A stretch of DNA of 64,000 nucleotides. Origin: Lentisphaerae bacterium GWF2_49_21. Its GTDB lineage: Bacteria > Verrucomicrobiota > Lentisphaeria > Victivallales > GWF2-50-93. The notes beneath the pieces were generated by a model. It was given only the letters and a program-made list of their open reading frames with translations. It ran no database searches and was not told where the DNA came from. The DNA is taken from positions 62,001-126,000 of the forward strand of contig MHBH01000061.1 of assembly GCA_001804805.1 (NCBI GenBank), read 5' to 3'. Of this stretch, positions 33,099-41,560 are shown one piece after another. The translations under genes were made by a program, and so were the position numbers. Every line of letters begins with the position of its first letter. The first letter of the stretch is position 1.

Positions 33099-34664
33099 GT
33101 GGACCTCATAATCAGCAATTTGCAGATACCTGTCGAAAAAGACGGTGTTGATGAATATATAAAAGCCGCTTCTGAAAAGCTGGAAACCTGCGAATCCGCC
33201 CTAAGATTCGTTAAGATGCTGAACAAATCGCTTGATCTCAGAAACAAGGATCAGTTCTTCTACGATGTTTCTGTTGTTGTAAGCGTTCCTGACAGCTTTG
33301 ACAACAAGGAAAACTTTCCTCCATACACCGTAAGAAAAGAAACCGCCAGAAAACCCAAGAACATTAAGGAAAGGCCGATAATAATAGGATTCGGCCCTGC
33401 CGGGATCTTCGCCGCCCTTGAGCTTATTGAATACGGGCTCAAACCTCTGATATTTGAAAGAGGCAGGAAGATAGAAGACCGCGACATTGATGTCCAGAGA
33501 TTCATCAAGGAAAGAAAACTGGACATGGAATCAAACATCCAGTTCGGCGAAGGCGGTGCAGGTTCATACTCGGACGGAAAGCTCTTTTCCAGGACAAATA
33601 ACACAGAACATGCAAACAGGGTCCTGGATACTTTCATTAAATTCGGCGCACCTGAAGAAATTGGTTATGTCGGCAAGCCGCATCTGGGGACAGATGTATT
33701 GTGCAAAATAGTCCGCAACATGAGAAGCCATATCCTTGAAAGAGGCGGCGAGATCCATTACAGCTCAAAAATGACAGATATGCTCATATCGGACGGCAAA
33801 GTCTCAGGCGTAGTGATAAACGGAGAGAAGGAATATTGTTCTTCGCATATCTATCTGGCAATCGGGCATTCCGCGCGGGACACCTTTGAGATGATCCACA
33901 AGAAAGGCGTCTCCATCGAGCAAAAGCCTATTTCCGTCGGTGTAAGGATAGAACATCCCGCTGAAATCATCAATCTTATAAGACATGGCAGATATAAGGA
34001 CTTTCCCGGCATAGGTGCCGCCACTTATTCCTTCACCTTCACCAATCGCAAGACAGGCAGAGGAGTTTATACATTCTGCATGTGTCCCGGAGGCGAAGTG
34101 GTAAATGCTTCATCTGAAAATGGAATGATGGCCGTAAACGGCATGAGCTACTCGGGCAGGTCTTCGGCATTCTCAAATTCTGCGCTTGTCGTCACCTGCC
34201 ATACTGATGATTATAAGTCAGCAAGTCCTTTGGCCGGAATTGAATTCCAGAAGGACATTGAGCGAAAGGCATTCGCTGCGGCAGGCGGCAAATGGGAAGT
34301 CCCTGCACAGAACCTTGAGGATTTCCTATGCGGAAGGCCCTCCTCCCGTCTTAACGATAATTCTTACAGGATGGGGGCTGCATCCGTTGACATGAATGCC
34401 GTTTTTCCGGAATTTGTATGCGGATCTCTTTTGTTCGCATTCAACAAATGGAAGGAGGATTATCCATTGTTTGTTTCAGAACATGCGATACTGATGGCCG
34501 CTGAAACAAGGACTTCCTCGCCTATAAAAATCAAACGAAGTGCAAATTATGAATCCGTAAACGTGGAAAACCTGTATCCGATAGGCGAAGGCTCGGGCTA
34601 TACTGGCGGGATAACGAGTTCGGCCACCGATGCCATTAAGGCCGTGGAACGAAGCGTGGCTTAA
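33099..34664 (+). CDS. FAD-dependent oxidoreductase, COG2509 family
   Basis: 521 residues. The nucleotide-binding motif IIGFGPAGIFAALELIEYG follows an N-terminal ferredoxin-like or RNA-binding-like domain (about 1-90, ending KMLNKSLDLRNKDQFFYDVSVVV), the usual layout of COG2509. Later come NIQFGEGGAGSYSDGKLFSR, GVRIEHP, TFCMCPGGEVVNASSENGMMAVNGMSYSGR and EGSGYTGGITSSATDAIKA. The substrate is unknown. The start is a GTG at 33099 with AGGAG seven bases upstream; a longer frame exists but its first 41 codons are made by repeats. Flanked on both sides by repeat-rich gaps. Confidence 0.85.
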   Translation: MDLIISNLQIPVEKDGVDEYIKAASEKLETCESALRFVKMLNKSLDLRNKDQFFYDVSVVVSVPDSFDNKENFPPYTVRKETARKPKNIKERPIIIGFGPAGIFAALELIEYGLKPLIFERGRKIEDRDIDVQRFIKERKLDMESNIQFGEGGAGSYSDGKLFSRTNNTEHANRVLDTFIKFGAPEEIGYVGKPHLGTDVLCKIVRNMRSHILERGGEIHYSSKMTDMLISDGKVSGVVINGEKEYCSSHIYLAIGHSARDTFEMIHKKGVSIEQKPISVGVRIEHPAEIINLIRHGRYKDFPGIGAATYSFTFTNRKTGRGVYTFCMCPGGEVVNASSENGMMAVNGMSYSGRSSAFSNSALVVTCHTDDYKSASPLAGIEFQKDIERKAFAAAGGKWEVPAQNLEDFLCGRPSSRLNDNSYRMGAASVDMNAVFPEFVCGSLLFAFNKWKEDYPLFVSEHAILMAAETRTSSPIKIKRSANYESVNVENLYPIGEGSGYTGGITSSATDAIKAVERSVA

Positions 34665-35000
34665 TACAAAATAGCCATTTACGAGCTGATTGCTAAAGTA
34701 GGAGTTCATCACGTGGCAGCTTTAGATGTGCATGCCCTTGAAGATAAGACACAACTTACTCATAGTTCCACAATTGAATTGACGAAAAGGTAGGGCGCTC
34801 TCTCCGAGAGCGCCGCGGACGGCTCGGAGAGCCGTCCCTACCTGCCAATTTTCAATTGGCATAATGTCAATACTATTTCGAGACTATTAGTAAGTTATGA
34901 ACTCCAACAGATTCTTCCAAGTAACAACTTCTCCTGTATAACTCAAGCATAACCGGCATCAATCCTGTAATCCTGTCATATATTTCTTTTCAAGGCCCGG
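34665..35000. repeat. Repeat-rich gap, no gene
   Basis: No gene is seen in this 336-base stretch. It contains AGGAGTTCATCACGTGGCAGCTTT (34700-34725 region), a double palindrome between GTAGGG and CCCTAC (34790-34841: GGCGCTCTC-TCCGAGAGCGCC and GGACGGCTCGGAGAGCCGTCC), and CCAATTTTCAATTGG (34846-34860). A GAACTCCAAC copy lies near 34900. Confidence 0.65.
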
Positions 35001-35735
35001 CTATTCATCGGCAGGCATGTTCAGCAGTCCACCGCCAAGAAGACCGCCGCCTGCCTTTCCCAGTCCATTGTCCATCATGAACTGAAAGAGCTTGTCGGGG
35101 CTGTAGGTGATCCTGAATTTCCCGTCCTCGACCTTCATCTCCGATATTATTTCGAGGAGCGCCTCTCCATATTCCGTCTGCTCGGCGGCGGCGAGATCGT
35201 CAGAGATTCTGCCCTGGATCATGGATTCAGGCAGACTCAGGCTGCCTAGCGAAAAACCCTTGGGAATGACAAAGAGGTGCCTGTTCTGTATCCCCGGTAT
35301 GAAAGAAACGGAAATGTTCACGTATTCTCCGAAAGGAGTGCTGAAGCCTATCTTCTTCGAAAGCATTATCGTGAATATCCCATTCTTGAAAAATGCGTCC
35401 CTGAGCTCCTGCTCCCCCTGTCCAATTATGGCTTGCTCGGAGATTCCTGTGATGATAAGCGCATTTACTTCGTCCTCGGTAAGCTCAATCGTCTCATCTT
35501 TCCCCGTCTTGCAGCCAGTCGAATCCCCCGCCAGGGCCGAAGCCAGTTTATCGGTAAAGTTAAATTTCGCGGTGGCGCTTGCCTGGGCCTTCATATCCGG
35601 GAGCCTCATGGGGATGTCGAAAGGCTTGACATCTATCAATGATGCCGCAAACCACCAGAGGAATCCAATCAGCATCACCATGAGAACGAAAAACGCAATT
35701 CCAAGCCACATCAATATTTTAAAAAGTTTCTTCAT
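35001..35735 (-). CDS. Membrane-anchored periplasmic protein, unknown
   Basis: 244 residues. One N-terminal membrane helix (ILMWLGIAFFVLMVMLIGFLWWF) and a soluble beta-rich domain outside. The stretch IELTEDEVNALIITGI resembles the start of lipid-binding-like or YpmS-type (DUF2140) domains, where T-x-x-E-x-N-A is common; the rest (IMLSKKIGFSTPFGEYVNISVSFIP) is consistent with a curved beta-sheet domain. The C-terminus is Gly- and Leu-rich. Family assignment is tentative. It stands alone on the minus strand between repeat-filled gaps. Confidence 0.6.
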   Translation of the reverse strand: MKKLFKILMWLGIAFFVLMVMLIGFLWWFAASLIDVKPFDIPMRLPDMKAQASATAKFNFTDKLASALAGDSTGCKTGKDETIELTEDEVNALIITGISEQAIIGQGEQELRDAFFKNGIFTIMLSKKIGFSTPFGEYVNISVSFIPGIQNRHLFVIPKGFSLGSLSLPESMIQGRISDDLAAAEQTEYGEALLEIISEMKVEDGKFRITYSPDKLFQFMMDNGLGKAGGGLLGGGLLNMPADE

Positions 35736-35872
35736 GTGTGTTTGAAAACCTGCCCGTTGATAGTTATACGTTAATCTCTTGATTATTTATGCCAAGCAGA
35801 CGCTTGGCGTTCCCGGCCCGGGACCGCCGACCGTCTGGTCGGCCAAGTAAAATCAAAAATTGAAAATCAAAA

Positions 35873-36667
35873 ATGTTGATAATTGACTTCCATACCCATT
35901 ATTTCCCCGATAAGATAGCACATGATGCGATAATTTCCCTTGAACAGAAGGGCGGCATAAAGGCTTTCACGGCTGGAACGCGTTCCGCCCTGGAAAAAAG
36001 CATGTCCGAAGCCGGCATCACCCTTTCCGTCAATCTCCCTGTAGCGACATCCCCTGACCAAGTAGAAAGCATCAATGGAAAAGTTGCGAATCACAACAGG
36101 GCGCCAGTCCTGTCGCTGGGAGCAATCCATCCGCTAACTATGGATCCCGGAAGAACTATTTCGGATGTCAGGAACCTGGGACTGCGCGGAATCAAGATGC
36201 ATCCTGAATACCAGGAATTCTCCCCGGATGACCCATCCCTTGACCCTATATGGAAGGCCTGCATCACCTATTCCATCTTTGTGGTCTTCCATGCCGGCGC
36301 CGATCTCGCATTTAAACCTCCTTTCAGGTCCAGCCCTGCGAAATTCGCAAATCTCCACCGGAGATATCCGGAGCTCAGGATGGTTTTGGCGCATTTCGGT
36401 TCATGGATGCAGTGGGATGATGTCGAAAAGGAGCTGATAGGGCTCGATATTTTTCTCGACACTTCGTTCACATCCGGATACTTGGATGATGCGAAATTCG
36501 CAGAGCTCATAAGGAGGCATGGGGCCGATAAGGTACTTTTCGGCACTGACAGTCCGTGGCGCGACCAGAAAAAAGAAGTTGCCGCGATAAATTCACTCGC
36601 ACTTTACGAAGAGGAAAAAGAGCTCATCTTTCATGGAAATGCGGAAGGTCTCCTAGGCCTGGAATGA
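35873..36667 (+). CDS. Amidohydrolase-family metal-dependent hydrolase
   Basis: 264 residues, a TIM-barrel hydrolase of the Amidohydro_2 type. Metal-ligand motifs are DFHTHYFP (H-x-H at residues 7-9), VFHAGAD, LAHFGS and the late FGTDSPWRDQ with the conserved Asp. GIKMHPEYQEF marks the middle strand. Substrates in this family range from decarboxylation to lactone hydrolysis, so no reaction is assigned. The ATG is preceded by an AT-rich repeat (AAAATTGAAAATC type) without a clear ribosome site. Convergent with the kinase gene 30 bases downstream. Confidence 0.85.
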   Translation: MLIIDFHTHYFPDKIAHDAIISLEQKGGIKAFTAGTRSALEKSMSEAGITLSVNLPVATSPDQVESINGKVANHNRAPVLSLGAIHPLTMDPGRTISDVRNLGLRGIKMHPEYQEFSPDDPSLDPIWKACITYSIFVVFHAGADLAFKPPFRSSPAKFANLHRRYPELRMVLAHFGSWMQWDDVEKELIGLDIFLDTSFTSGYLDDAKFAELIRRHGADKVLFGTDSPWRDQKKEVAAINSLALYEEEKELIFHGNAEGLLGLE

Positions 36668-36697
36668 AGGAGCATGCGGGCGGAACAGCTGTCAATC

Positions 36698-39007
36698 CTA
36701 CTGGATTGGGGGAGCAGCAGGAAGAGGTGCCTGGGGCAGGACGTTTGCAGCAGGAGCTTTCCTGACGTCTTCTTCAGGAACGAAATCTTTTCCGAAGATC
36801 ATCTCGAAATCAACCTTGCAGTTTTCAAAGCCCGGCACACCCAGGAATTCCTTGTATAGAAGCTGCGCTTTTGCGATAGCCTTCTTCTTGTCGCCGGGGG
36901 CAAGGTATCTGATGTTGTCAAGCGTGTTCCTGTAGACGGCATTGCAGATGGCGTTGAGCTCGGGATCGTTCATCTGCATTTTTTTTGCCTCACCGGGCCT
37001 GCCGGCGAGCAGTGCGATGTCGGTTTTGAGGATGTTCTCATCCACGTCCTTGATCTCATTTTTGACTATCGTGCAGAGGCTGTTGTTTGAAAGCACGTTC
37101 CATCTCTTCAGCGAGAAGTTCCCGTTCTGGTCCTGTATGTCGACTTCCCCGTTGAAGATCTTGATGAGCTTTCCCTCATCAAGCTGCGTTCCGGAATATT
37201 TCGTACCGCTGTTTGTAAGCAGGGGGTATGCCTTGTCCATCATTTCAAGCCTTGCTATCTTCACTGCAAACCAGGGTTTGCAGCTTTCGGGCTTGGAAAG
37301 GGAGAGCCTGTTCATCATTTCAATGGCCTCTGAGAACCGCGCCTGCGATACCATTGAAAAAAGCTTGAGCCTGATCTCGTCCTTCCAATAATCCTCATGT
37401 GTCTGGGAGATCTTGTCGGAATATGCCTTCAGGTCCTCATAATCCTTCTTGAACTTGTTCCTCTCCCTCAGTATTGCGGCGTTGTCACCCATCTTGCTGA
37501 TGTAGCTTTCCTTGCTCTTGAGCTCCTCCGTCTTCTTGACAAGGGCCGTCCTGAGCTCATCCCTCTCCTGGGCGAGTTCGTCGAGTTTCCGCTGGACCTT
37601 GTCCTTCTCCTTCTGCGATCCCTGCGATGCGATCACAAAACGCCTGCTGTCCTTGATAAGCTTCATGTTGTCCACAGTGAGCCTGTGGCACTGGACTCTG
37701 AGGAGAAGCACTTTCTCAGCATCATTTTTCGGAGTTCCGAGATAGGAGGTGATCTCATCACACTTCTTTTCGAGGTCTTCCAGGGAATAAGTGCTGCTTG
37801 CCTTCATGACGGCATCAAAATCATCGACCAGCTTGGTCTTCACGCGCAGAGTGCTGGCCTTGCTGTAGCTCATACCGTAAAAGATGATTGCCAGAAGCAG
37901 TATGACCGGAATTGAATAGGCGAGGACTGAAACTATGGTCGCAGACTTCTTCTTTTGTTCCCCCTCCTCCAGCTTGAGCTGCTTCTTCTTTTCCTTGGTC
38001 TCAGTCTGAAGCGTGTAGTCAAGCCTCTTGATCGATACGGTATGTACGTCAGGCACAAGATCCTTGCTCGGAGCGGTGGTCTGCCTGACCTCCCATATCT
38101 GCCTGAGAAGCTCATCCATGCTCTGGAAACGGCTGTCCGGATGCTTCTCGATCATCTTCTTCACGAGCGCATTCACCTTTGCTGGAATGAATGGATCTAG
38201 CTTGTTGAGAGGCGTGGGCTTCTGGTAGAAATGCTGCTTCGCCATTGAATTGAGGGTGCTGGCGTCGAATGGCAGCTTGCCCGTGAGCATCTGGTAGAGG
38301 CTTATTCCAAGGCTGTATATGTCGCTCCTGGTGTCAAGCTTGTCGCCGATGAACTGCTCAGGACTCATATAGGAGGGGCTTCCTGAAATCTCCATGCCCT
38401 TGTACCAGTCGGCCTGATGCATCGCAAGACCCAGGTCGGTGAGCTTCGCAACACCTTCCTCGTCAAGCATTATGTTCTCCGGCTTGACATCGCGATGTAT
38501 GATCTTGGACTCCTCCCAGGCATAATGAAGGGCCTCTGCGACCTGCTGGATTATATGGAGGGCCTCGTCTATCGCTATCTTCTTCTCTTTTTTTATCTTG
38601 TGCTTGACGGTTTCGCCGCGGACATAGGTCATCGCCATATAGCATGTGCCGTCCACCTCCTCGCCGACGCTCAATGCCTGCACCAGGTTCGGATGGCTGA
38701 GCTTCGCTGCCGCCCTGGCTTCCGCCAGGAAGGAGACCATGCCCTTGGTATTTGTATACTTCTTGGAAAGCACCTTGAGCGCGACATTCCTGTCAAGTGA
38801 CATCTGCTGGGCAAAATAGACCGTTCCGATGGAGCCCTCGCCTATCTTCTCCTTGATCAGGAAGTCTCCGATGATCCTTCCGGGAGCAAACGGATCAGTC
38901 GGTATGAAAGTCTGATGCGCGCAGTTTGGACAAGTCATCTTCTCCCCGAGATGGGAGTCGGTGAGGTCCTTGAGCATGAAAGAACAGAATGGACATTGGA
39001 AACGCAT
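36698..39007 (-). CDS. Zinc-ribbon Ser/Thr protein kinase with membrane anchor and coiled coil
   Basis: 769 residues. An N-terminal zinc ribbon (C5-P-F-C8, C26-P-N-C29), then a PknB-type kinase: Gly loop IGEGSIGTVY, Lys78 (VALK), H171-R-D173 (HRDVKPEN), D191-L-G, SPSYMSPEQ and DIYSLGISLYQMLTGKLPF. All catalytic residues are intact. After a basic linker comes one membrane helix (about 370-390) and an extracytoplasmic coiled coil (about 460-540) with a further helical domain. This is a receptor-like kinase; the ligand-sensing part is not a named domain. A 17-bp hairpin lies upstream. Confidence 0.93.
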   Translation of the reverse strand: MRFQCPFCSFMLKDLTDSHLGEKMTCPNCAHQTFIPTDPFAPGRIIGDFLIKEKIGEGSIGTVYFAQQMSLDRNVALKVLSKKYTNTKGMVSFLAEARAAAKLSHPNLVQALSVGEEVDGTCYMAMTYVRGETVKHKIKKEKKIAIDEALHIIQQVAEALHYAWEESKIIHRDVKPENIMLDEEGVAKLTDLGLAMHQADWYKGMEISGSPSYMSPEQFIGDKLDTRSDIYSLGISLYQMLTGKLPFDASTLNSMAKQHFYQKPTPLNKLDPFIPAKVNALVKKMIEKHPDSRFQSMDELLRQIWEVRQTTAPSKDLVPDVHTVSIKRLDYTLQTETKEKKKQLKLEEGEQKKKSATIVSVLAYSIPVILLLAIIFYGMSYSKASTLRVKTKLVDDFDAVMKASSTYSLEDLEKKCDEITSYLGTPKNDAEKVLLLRVQCHRLTVDNMKLIKDSRRFVIASQGSQKEKDKVQRKLDELAQERDELRTALVKKTEELKSKESYISKMGDNAAILRERNKFKKDYEDLKAYSDKISQTHEDYWKDEIRLKLFSMVSQARFSEAIEMMNRLSLSKPESCKPWFAVKIARLEMMDKAYPLLTNSGTKYSGTQLDEGKLIKIFNGEVDIQDQNGNFSLKRWNVLSNNSLCTIVKNEIKDVDENILKTDIALLAGRPGEAKKMQMNDPELNAICNAVYRNTLDNIRYLAPGDKKKAIAKAQLLYKEFLGVPGFENCKVDFEMIFGKDFVPEEDVRKAPAANVLPQAPLPAAPPIQ

Positions 39008-39280
39008 GACTATTTAAAAACCCCCTGGTTGCAAATTTATTTCTCAAATCAATCGCAGTATCAAGCGTAAATATTCACTGAAGTATGTCCTTCAGCGAAT
39101 ATTTACATCTAATAAATCATAAAAAGAGTGATTTTGCATTTTATTTTTAGTACGGATTAAGTAAACGACATAGTTTACTGAATACGTACCATCGTTATGT
39201 CTGTCAAATTCTTATACCTGCTTTTCCCGACACCTGATCCTTCGACAAGCTCAGGACAAGCACTCGACACCTATATTCCC
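39008..39280. promoter_or_regulatory. AT-rich upstream region of the kinase gene with two inverted repeats
   Basis: A gap of about 270 bases without a gene. GTAAATATTCACTGAAG (39067-39083) pairs with CTTCAGCGAATATTTAC (39090-39106), with one mismatch. AGTAAAC (39160-39166) pairs with GTTTACT (39173-39179). Both are candidate operators for the minus-strand kinase gene. A CTTCGACAAGCTCAGGACA repeat lies near 39240-39258, near the yjbQ end. Confidence 0.5.
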
Positions 39281-39700
39281 CTACTCCCCTATAATCTTCA
39301 CAAGCACTCTTTTGGCCCTGCGGCCGTCGAACTCCCCGTAGAAGACCTGCTCCCACGGTCCGAAGTCAAGCCGCCCCTTGGTGATCGCTATGACTACTTC
39401 ACGCCCCATGATCTGGCGTTTCAGATGCGCATCTCCGTTGTCCTCCCCAGTCCTGTTGTGCATATAGGCGCTTACAGGCTCGTGCGGCGCCAGTTTCTCG
39501 AGCCATTTCTCATAATCCTGGTGCAATCCCGACTCATCGTCGTTTATGAACACCGACGCCGTTATGTGCATGGCATTGCACAGGAGAAGCCCCTCCTTCA
39601 CTCCGGATTCCTCAAGGGCTTCCTCAATCTCCCGGGTGATGTTTATGAATGCCCTTCTCACCGGAACATTGAAAACAAGTTCTTTCCTGTAGCTTTTCAT
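39281..39700 (-). CDS. yjbQ: YjbQ family protein (UPF0047)
   Basis: 139 residues, the normal size. Family hallmarks are [70 protein letters not shown]. YjbQ proteins bind a metal through conserved His residues and have weak thiamine-phosphate synthase activity in E. coli; the true role is unclear. Between two kinase genes on the same strand but separated by about 100 bases from the upstream one. Confidence 0.93.
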   Translation of the reverse strand: MKSYRKELVFNVPVRRAFINITREIEEALEESGVKEGLLLCNAMHITASVFINDDESGLHQDYEKWLEKLAPHEPVSAYMHNRTGEDNGDAHLKRQIMGREVVIAITKGRLDFGPWEQVFYGEFDGRRAKRVLVKIIGE

Positions 39701-39805
39701 AAAAGTTGCTGCGCTTTAACATTGGACTAAAAAAAACAACGGGATTTTTGAGCCGCAGAAAATACTGTCCGAATCAAAAATAGCAAGTTTCAGGCCAAAA
39801 AATGT

Positions 39806-41272
39806 TTACCACCTTAGATTGGTGTTCTTCTTCTTGTCACTTTCCTTTTTGCCTGAATCCTGCGGTGCCTTCTTGTCGCCTGAAGAAGGCGTCTGCTCCT
39901 GTTTCTTCTTTGCTTCCTGGGCAAGAAATTCCTGAAGATCCTTTTCAGTGGGTTCATCGGGCGCACGATAACCCATCTGTTCCGTCGTCGGACTCCTGCT
40001 GCCCTTCTTTGATGAATAATATTTTTTGACCAGTATGATCGCAGTCACCGCGACAACGGCGAACATCATCATTATGAATATCACCAGAACTGCCACAAGC
40101 TTCAAGGAAGTCCTGGACTTAACCGGCTGTCCCGGTTCGAGGGGAGTCTCTACAGAAGATTTTCCCTTCAGCTCGCCCTGGACCGCCTTATCTCCATCAG
40201 GCCCGATCACTGTGTTCTGGGAAGGTGCAACGGCCATCATCGTGGGCTTGTCGATCTCCTCCGAACCGGATGCAATGAAAACCTGACCCCCTTCCGGCTT
40301 CGGAACAGCTGTCTTTGGGTACTGCCCCTTGAGCACAAGTTCCACATCTTCCTTCGCCTCATGCCAGCTCTGCGGCCTTTCCTCGCGTTTCTTCGCCATC
40401 ATGACCTCGAGAAGAGTACAGCACTGCTTTGAAAGCGCCGGATTCCTCTCGTTAGCAGGAGGAAGAGGATCCTTGAGATGCCTTGAGATGATCGCCATCG
40501 CCGTGCTCGCATCGAACGGCACTGTCCCAGTGACCATATGATAAAGTGTGGCGCCCAGCGAATAGATGTCGGCGCGGAAATCTATGTTCTTGTCCCCGAG
40601 CGCCTGCTCCGGGCTCATATAGAAAGGCGTCCCCACGAAGGTGCCGGTCATAGTCAGGCCGCTGTCCTCGTCAAGACTCTTTGAAATCCCAAGGTCAAGG
40701 AGCTTTGCAGACCCTTTCTTGTCAATGATTATGTTCGCGGGCTTGATGTCCCTGTGTACAATCTTGTATTCCCCCCAGGCATAATCCAGTGCCTCAATCA
40801 GGGATTTCGTGATAAGGAGGGCCTCACGTTCATTGATGATCTCGCCGGCATCTATCCTCTCCCTCAGGTTCTTGCCGTCGACATAGGAAATTGCAAGATA
40901 GTAGATTCCGTTCTCGACGCCCGAGTGGAATGCAGTCACAATGTTTGGATGGAAAAGTTTTCCGGAGTTCTTCGCCTCCTTCATGAACCTGTCGAGGAAC
41001 ATCTTGTTCGAGGTGAATTTCGGCGACAGGATCTTCAGAGCCACATGCCTGTCCATGGCGGCATGGTATGCAAGCCAGACCTCGCCCATCCCGCCGGTAC
41101 CGAGCTTGCTCTTGAGGAGGAAACCGCCCACTTCCATTCCCTCGTGGATGCCGGGTATCGGTATGACTACGCTGTTGCCGCAGTCCTTGCAGTTTATCAA
41201 GCTGCCGCAGAGGCTGCTGTCGGCCAGAAGCTTGGTATGGCATCCCGGACATTCAAATGTAATTGTCGACAT
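39806..41272 (-). CDS. Zinc-ribbon Ser/Thr protein kinase with membrane anchor
   Basis: 488 residues. Zinc ribbon (C8-P-G-C11, C28-K-D-C31), then a complete kinase domain: LGTGGMGEVWLAYH, Lys80 (VALK), H173-R-D175 (HRDIKPAN), D193-L-G, GTPFYMSPEQ and DIYSLGATLYHMVTGTVPF. A Pro- and Gly-rich linker is followed by a membrane helix (LVAVLVIFIMMMFAVVAVTAIILV, about 395-418) and a short charged tail with KKKQEQTPSSGDKK, so the outside part is small. Start is ATG 41272 with GGAG nine bases upstream. Related to the 769-residue kinase but lacking its coiled coil. Confidence 0.93.
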   Translation of the reverse strand: MSTITFECPGCHTKLLADSSLCGSLINCKDCGNSVVIPIPGIHEGMEVGGFLLKSKLGTGGMGEVWLAYHAAMDRHVALKILSPKFTSNKMFLDRFMKEAKNSGKLFHPNIVTAFHSGVENGIYYLAISYVDGKNLRERIDAGEIINEREALLITKSLIEALDYAWGEYKIVHRDIKPANIIIDKKGSAKLLDLGISKSLDEDSGLTMTGTFVGTPFYMSPEQALGDKNIDFRADIYSLGATLYHMVTGTVPFDASTAMAIISRHLKDPLPPANERNPALSKQCCTLLEVMMAKKREERPQSWHEAKEDVELVLKGQYPKTAVPKPEGGQVFIASGSEEIDKPTMMAVAPSQNTVIGPDGDKAVQGELKGKSSVETPLEPGQPVKSRTSLKLVAVLVIFIMMMFAVVAVTAIILVKKYYSSKKGSRSPTTEQMGYRAPDEPTEKDLQEFLAQEAKKKQEQTPSSGDKKAPQDSGKKESDKKKNTNLRW

Positions 41273-41560
41273 CCGATTCAACTCCGTTATTTTAGTCTGG
41301 TATTATATGCACAAAATACCCATTTATTGCCGTTTTGCAAGGCGCTTTAACAGCTAATGCCAAACCCCTTTCACCTCACCAACCACAGAACACACGGAAT
41401 ACACAGAAGTTCATAATCACAAAATCAATTGTTAAGTTTTTGCGGAGCAAAAAGTTGACAATTATGAATTTTTCGTGTGTTTCGCCTGCCCTGAGCTTGT
41501 CGAAGAGGGTTTTCGTGGTTTATATTCCTGTTTTATCTATCTGTGTAATCTGTGGGTAGT
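41273..41560. repeat. Gap with several small repeats upstream of the U32 gene
   Basis: No gene. Bases about 41383-41411 (CCACAGAACACACGGAATACAC) and 41533-41556 (CTATCTGTGTAATCTGTGGG) form an inverted pair. CCTGAGCTTGTCGAAG (about 41489-41505) is the reverse complement of the copy near 39240. These motifs contain no obvious promoter. Confidence 0.55.

Noticed and set aside
34665-35000. A rho-independent terminator after the COG2509 gene
   Set aside because: The strong palindromes are not followed by a T run and match REP-like repeats instead.
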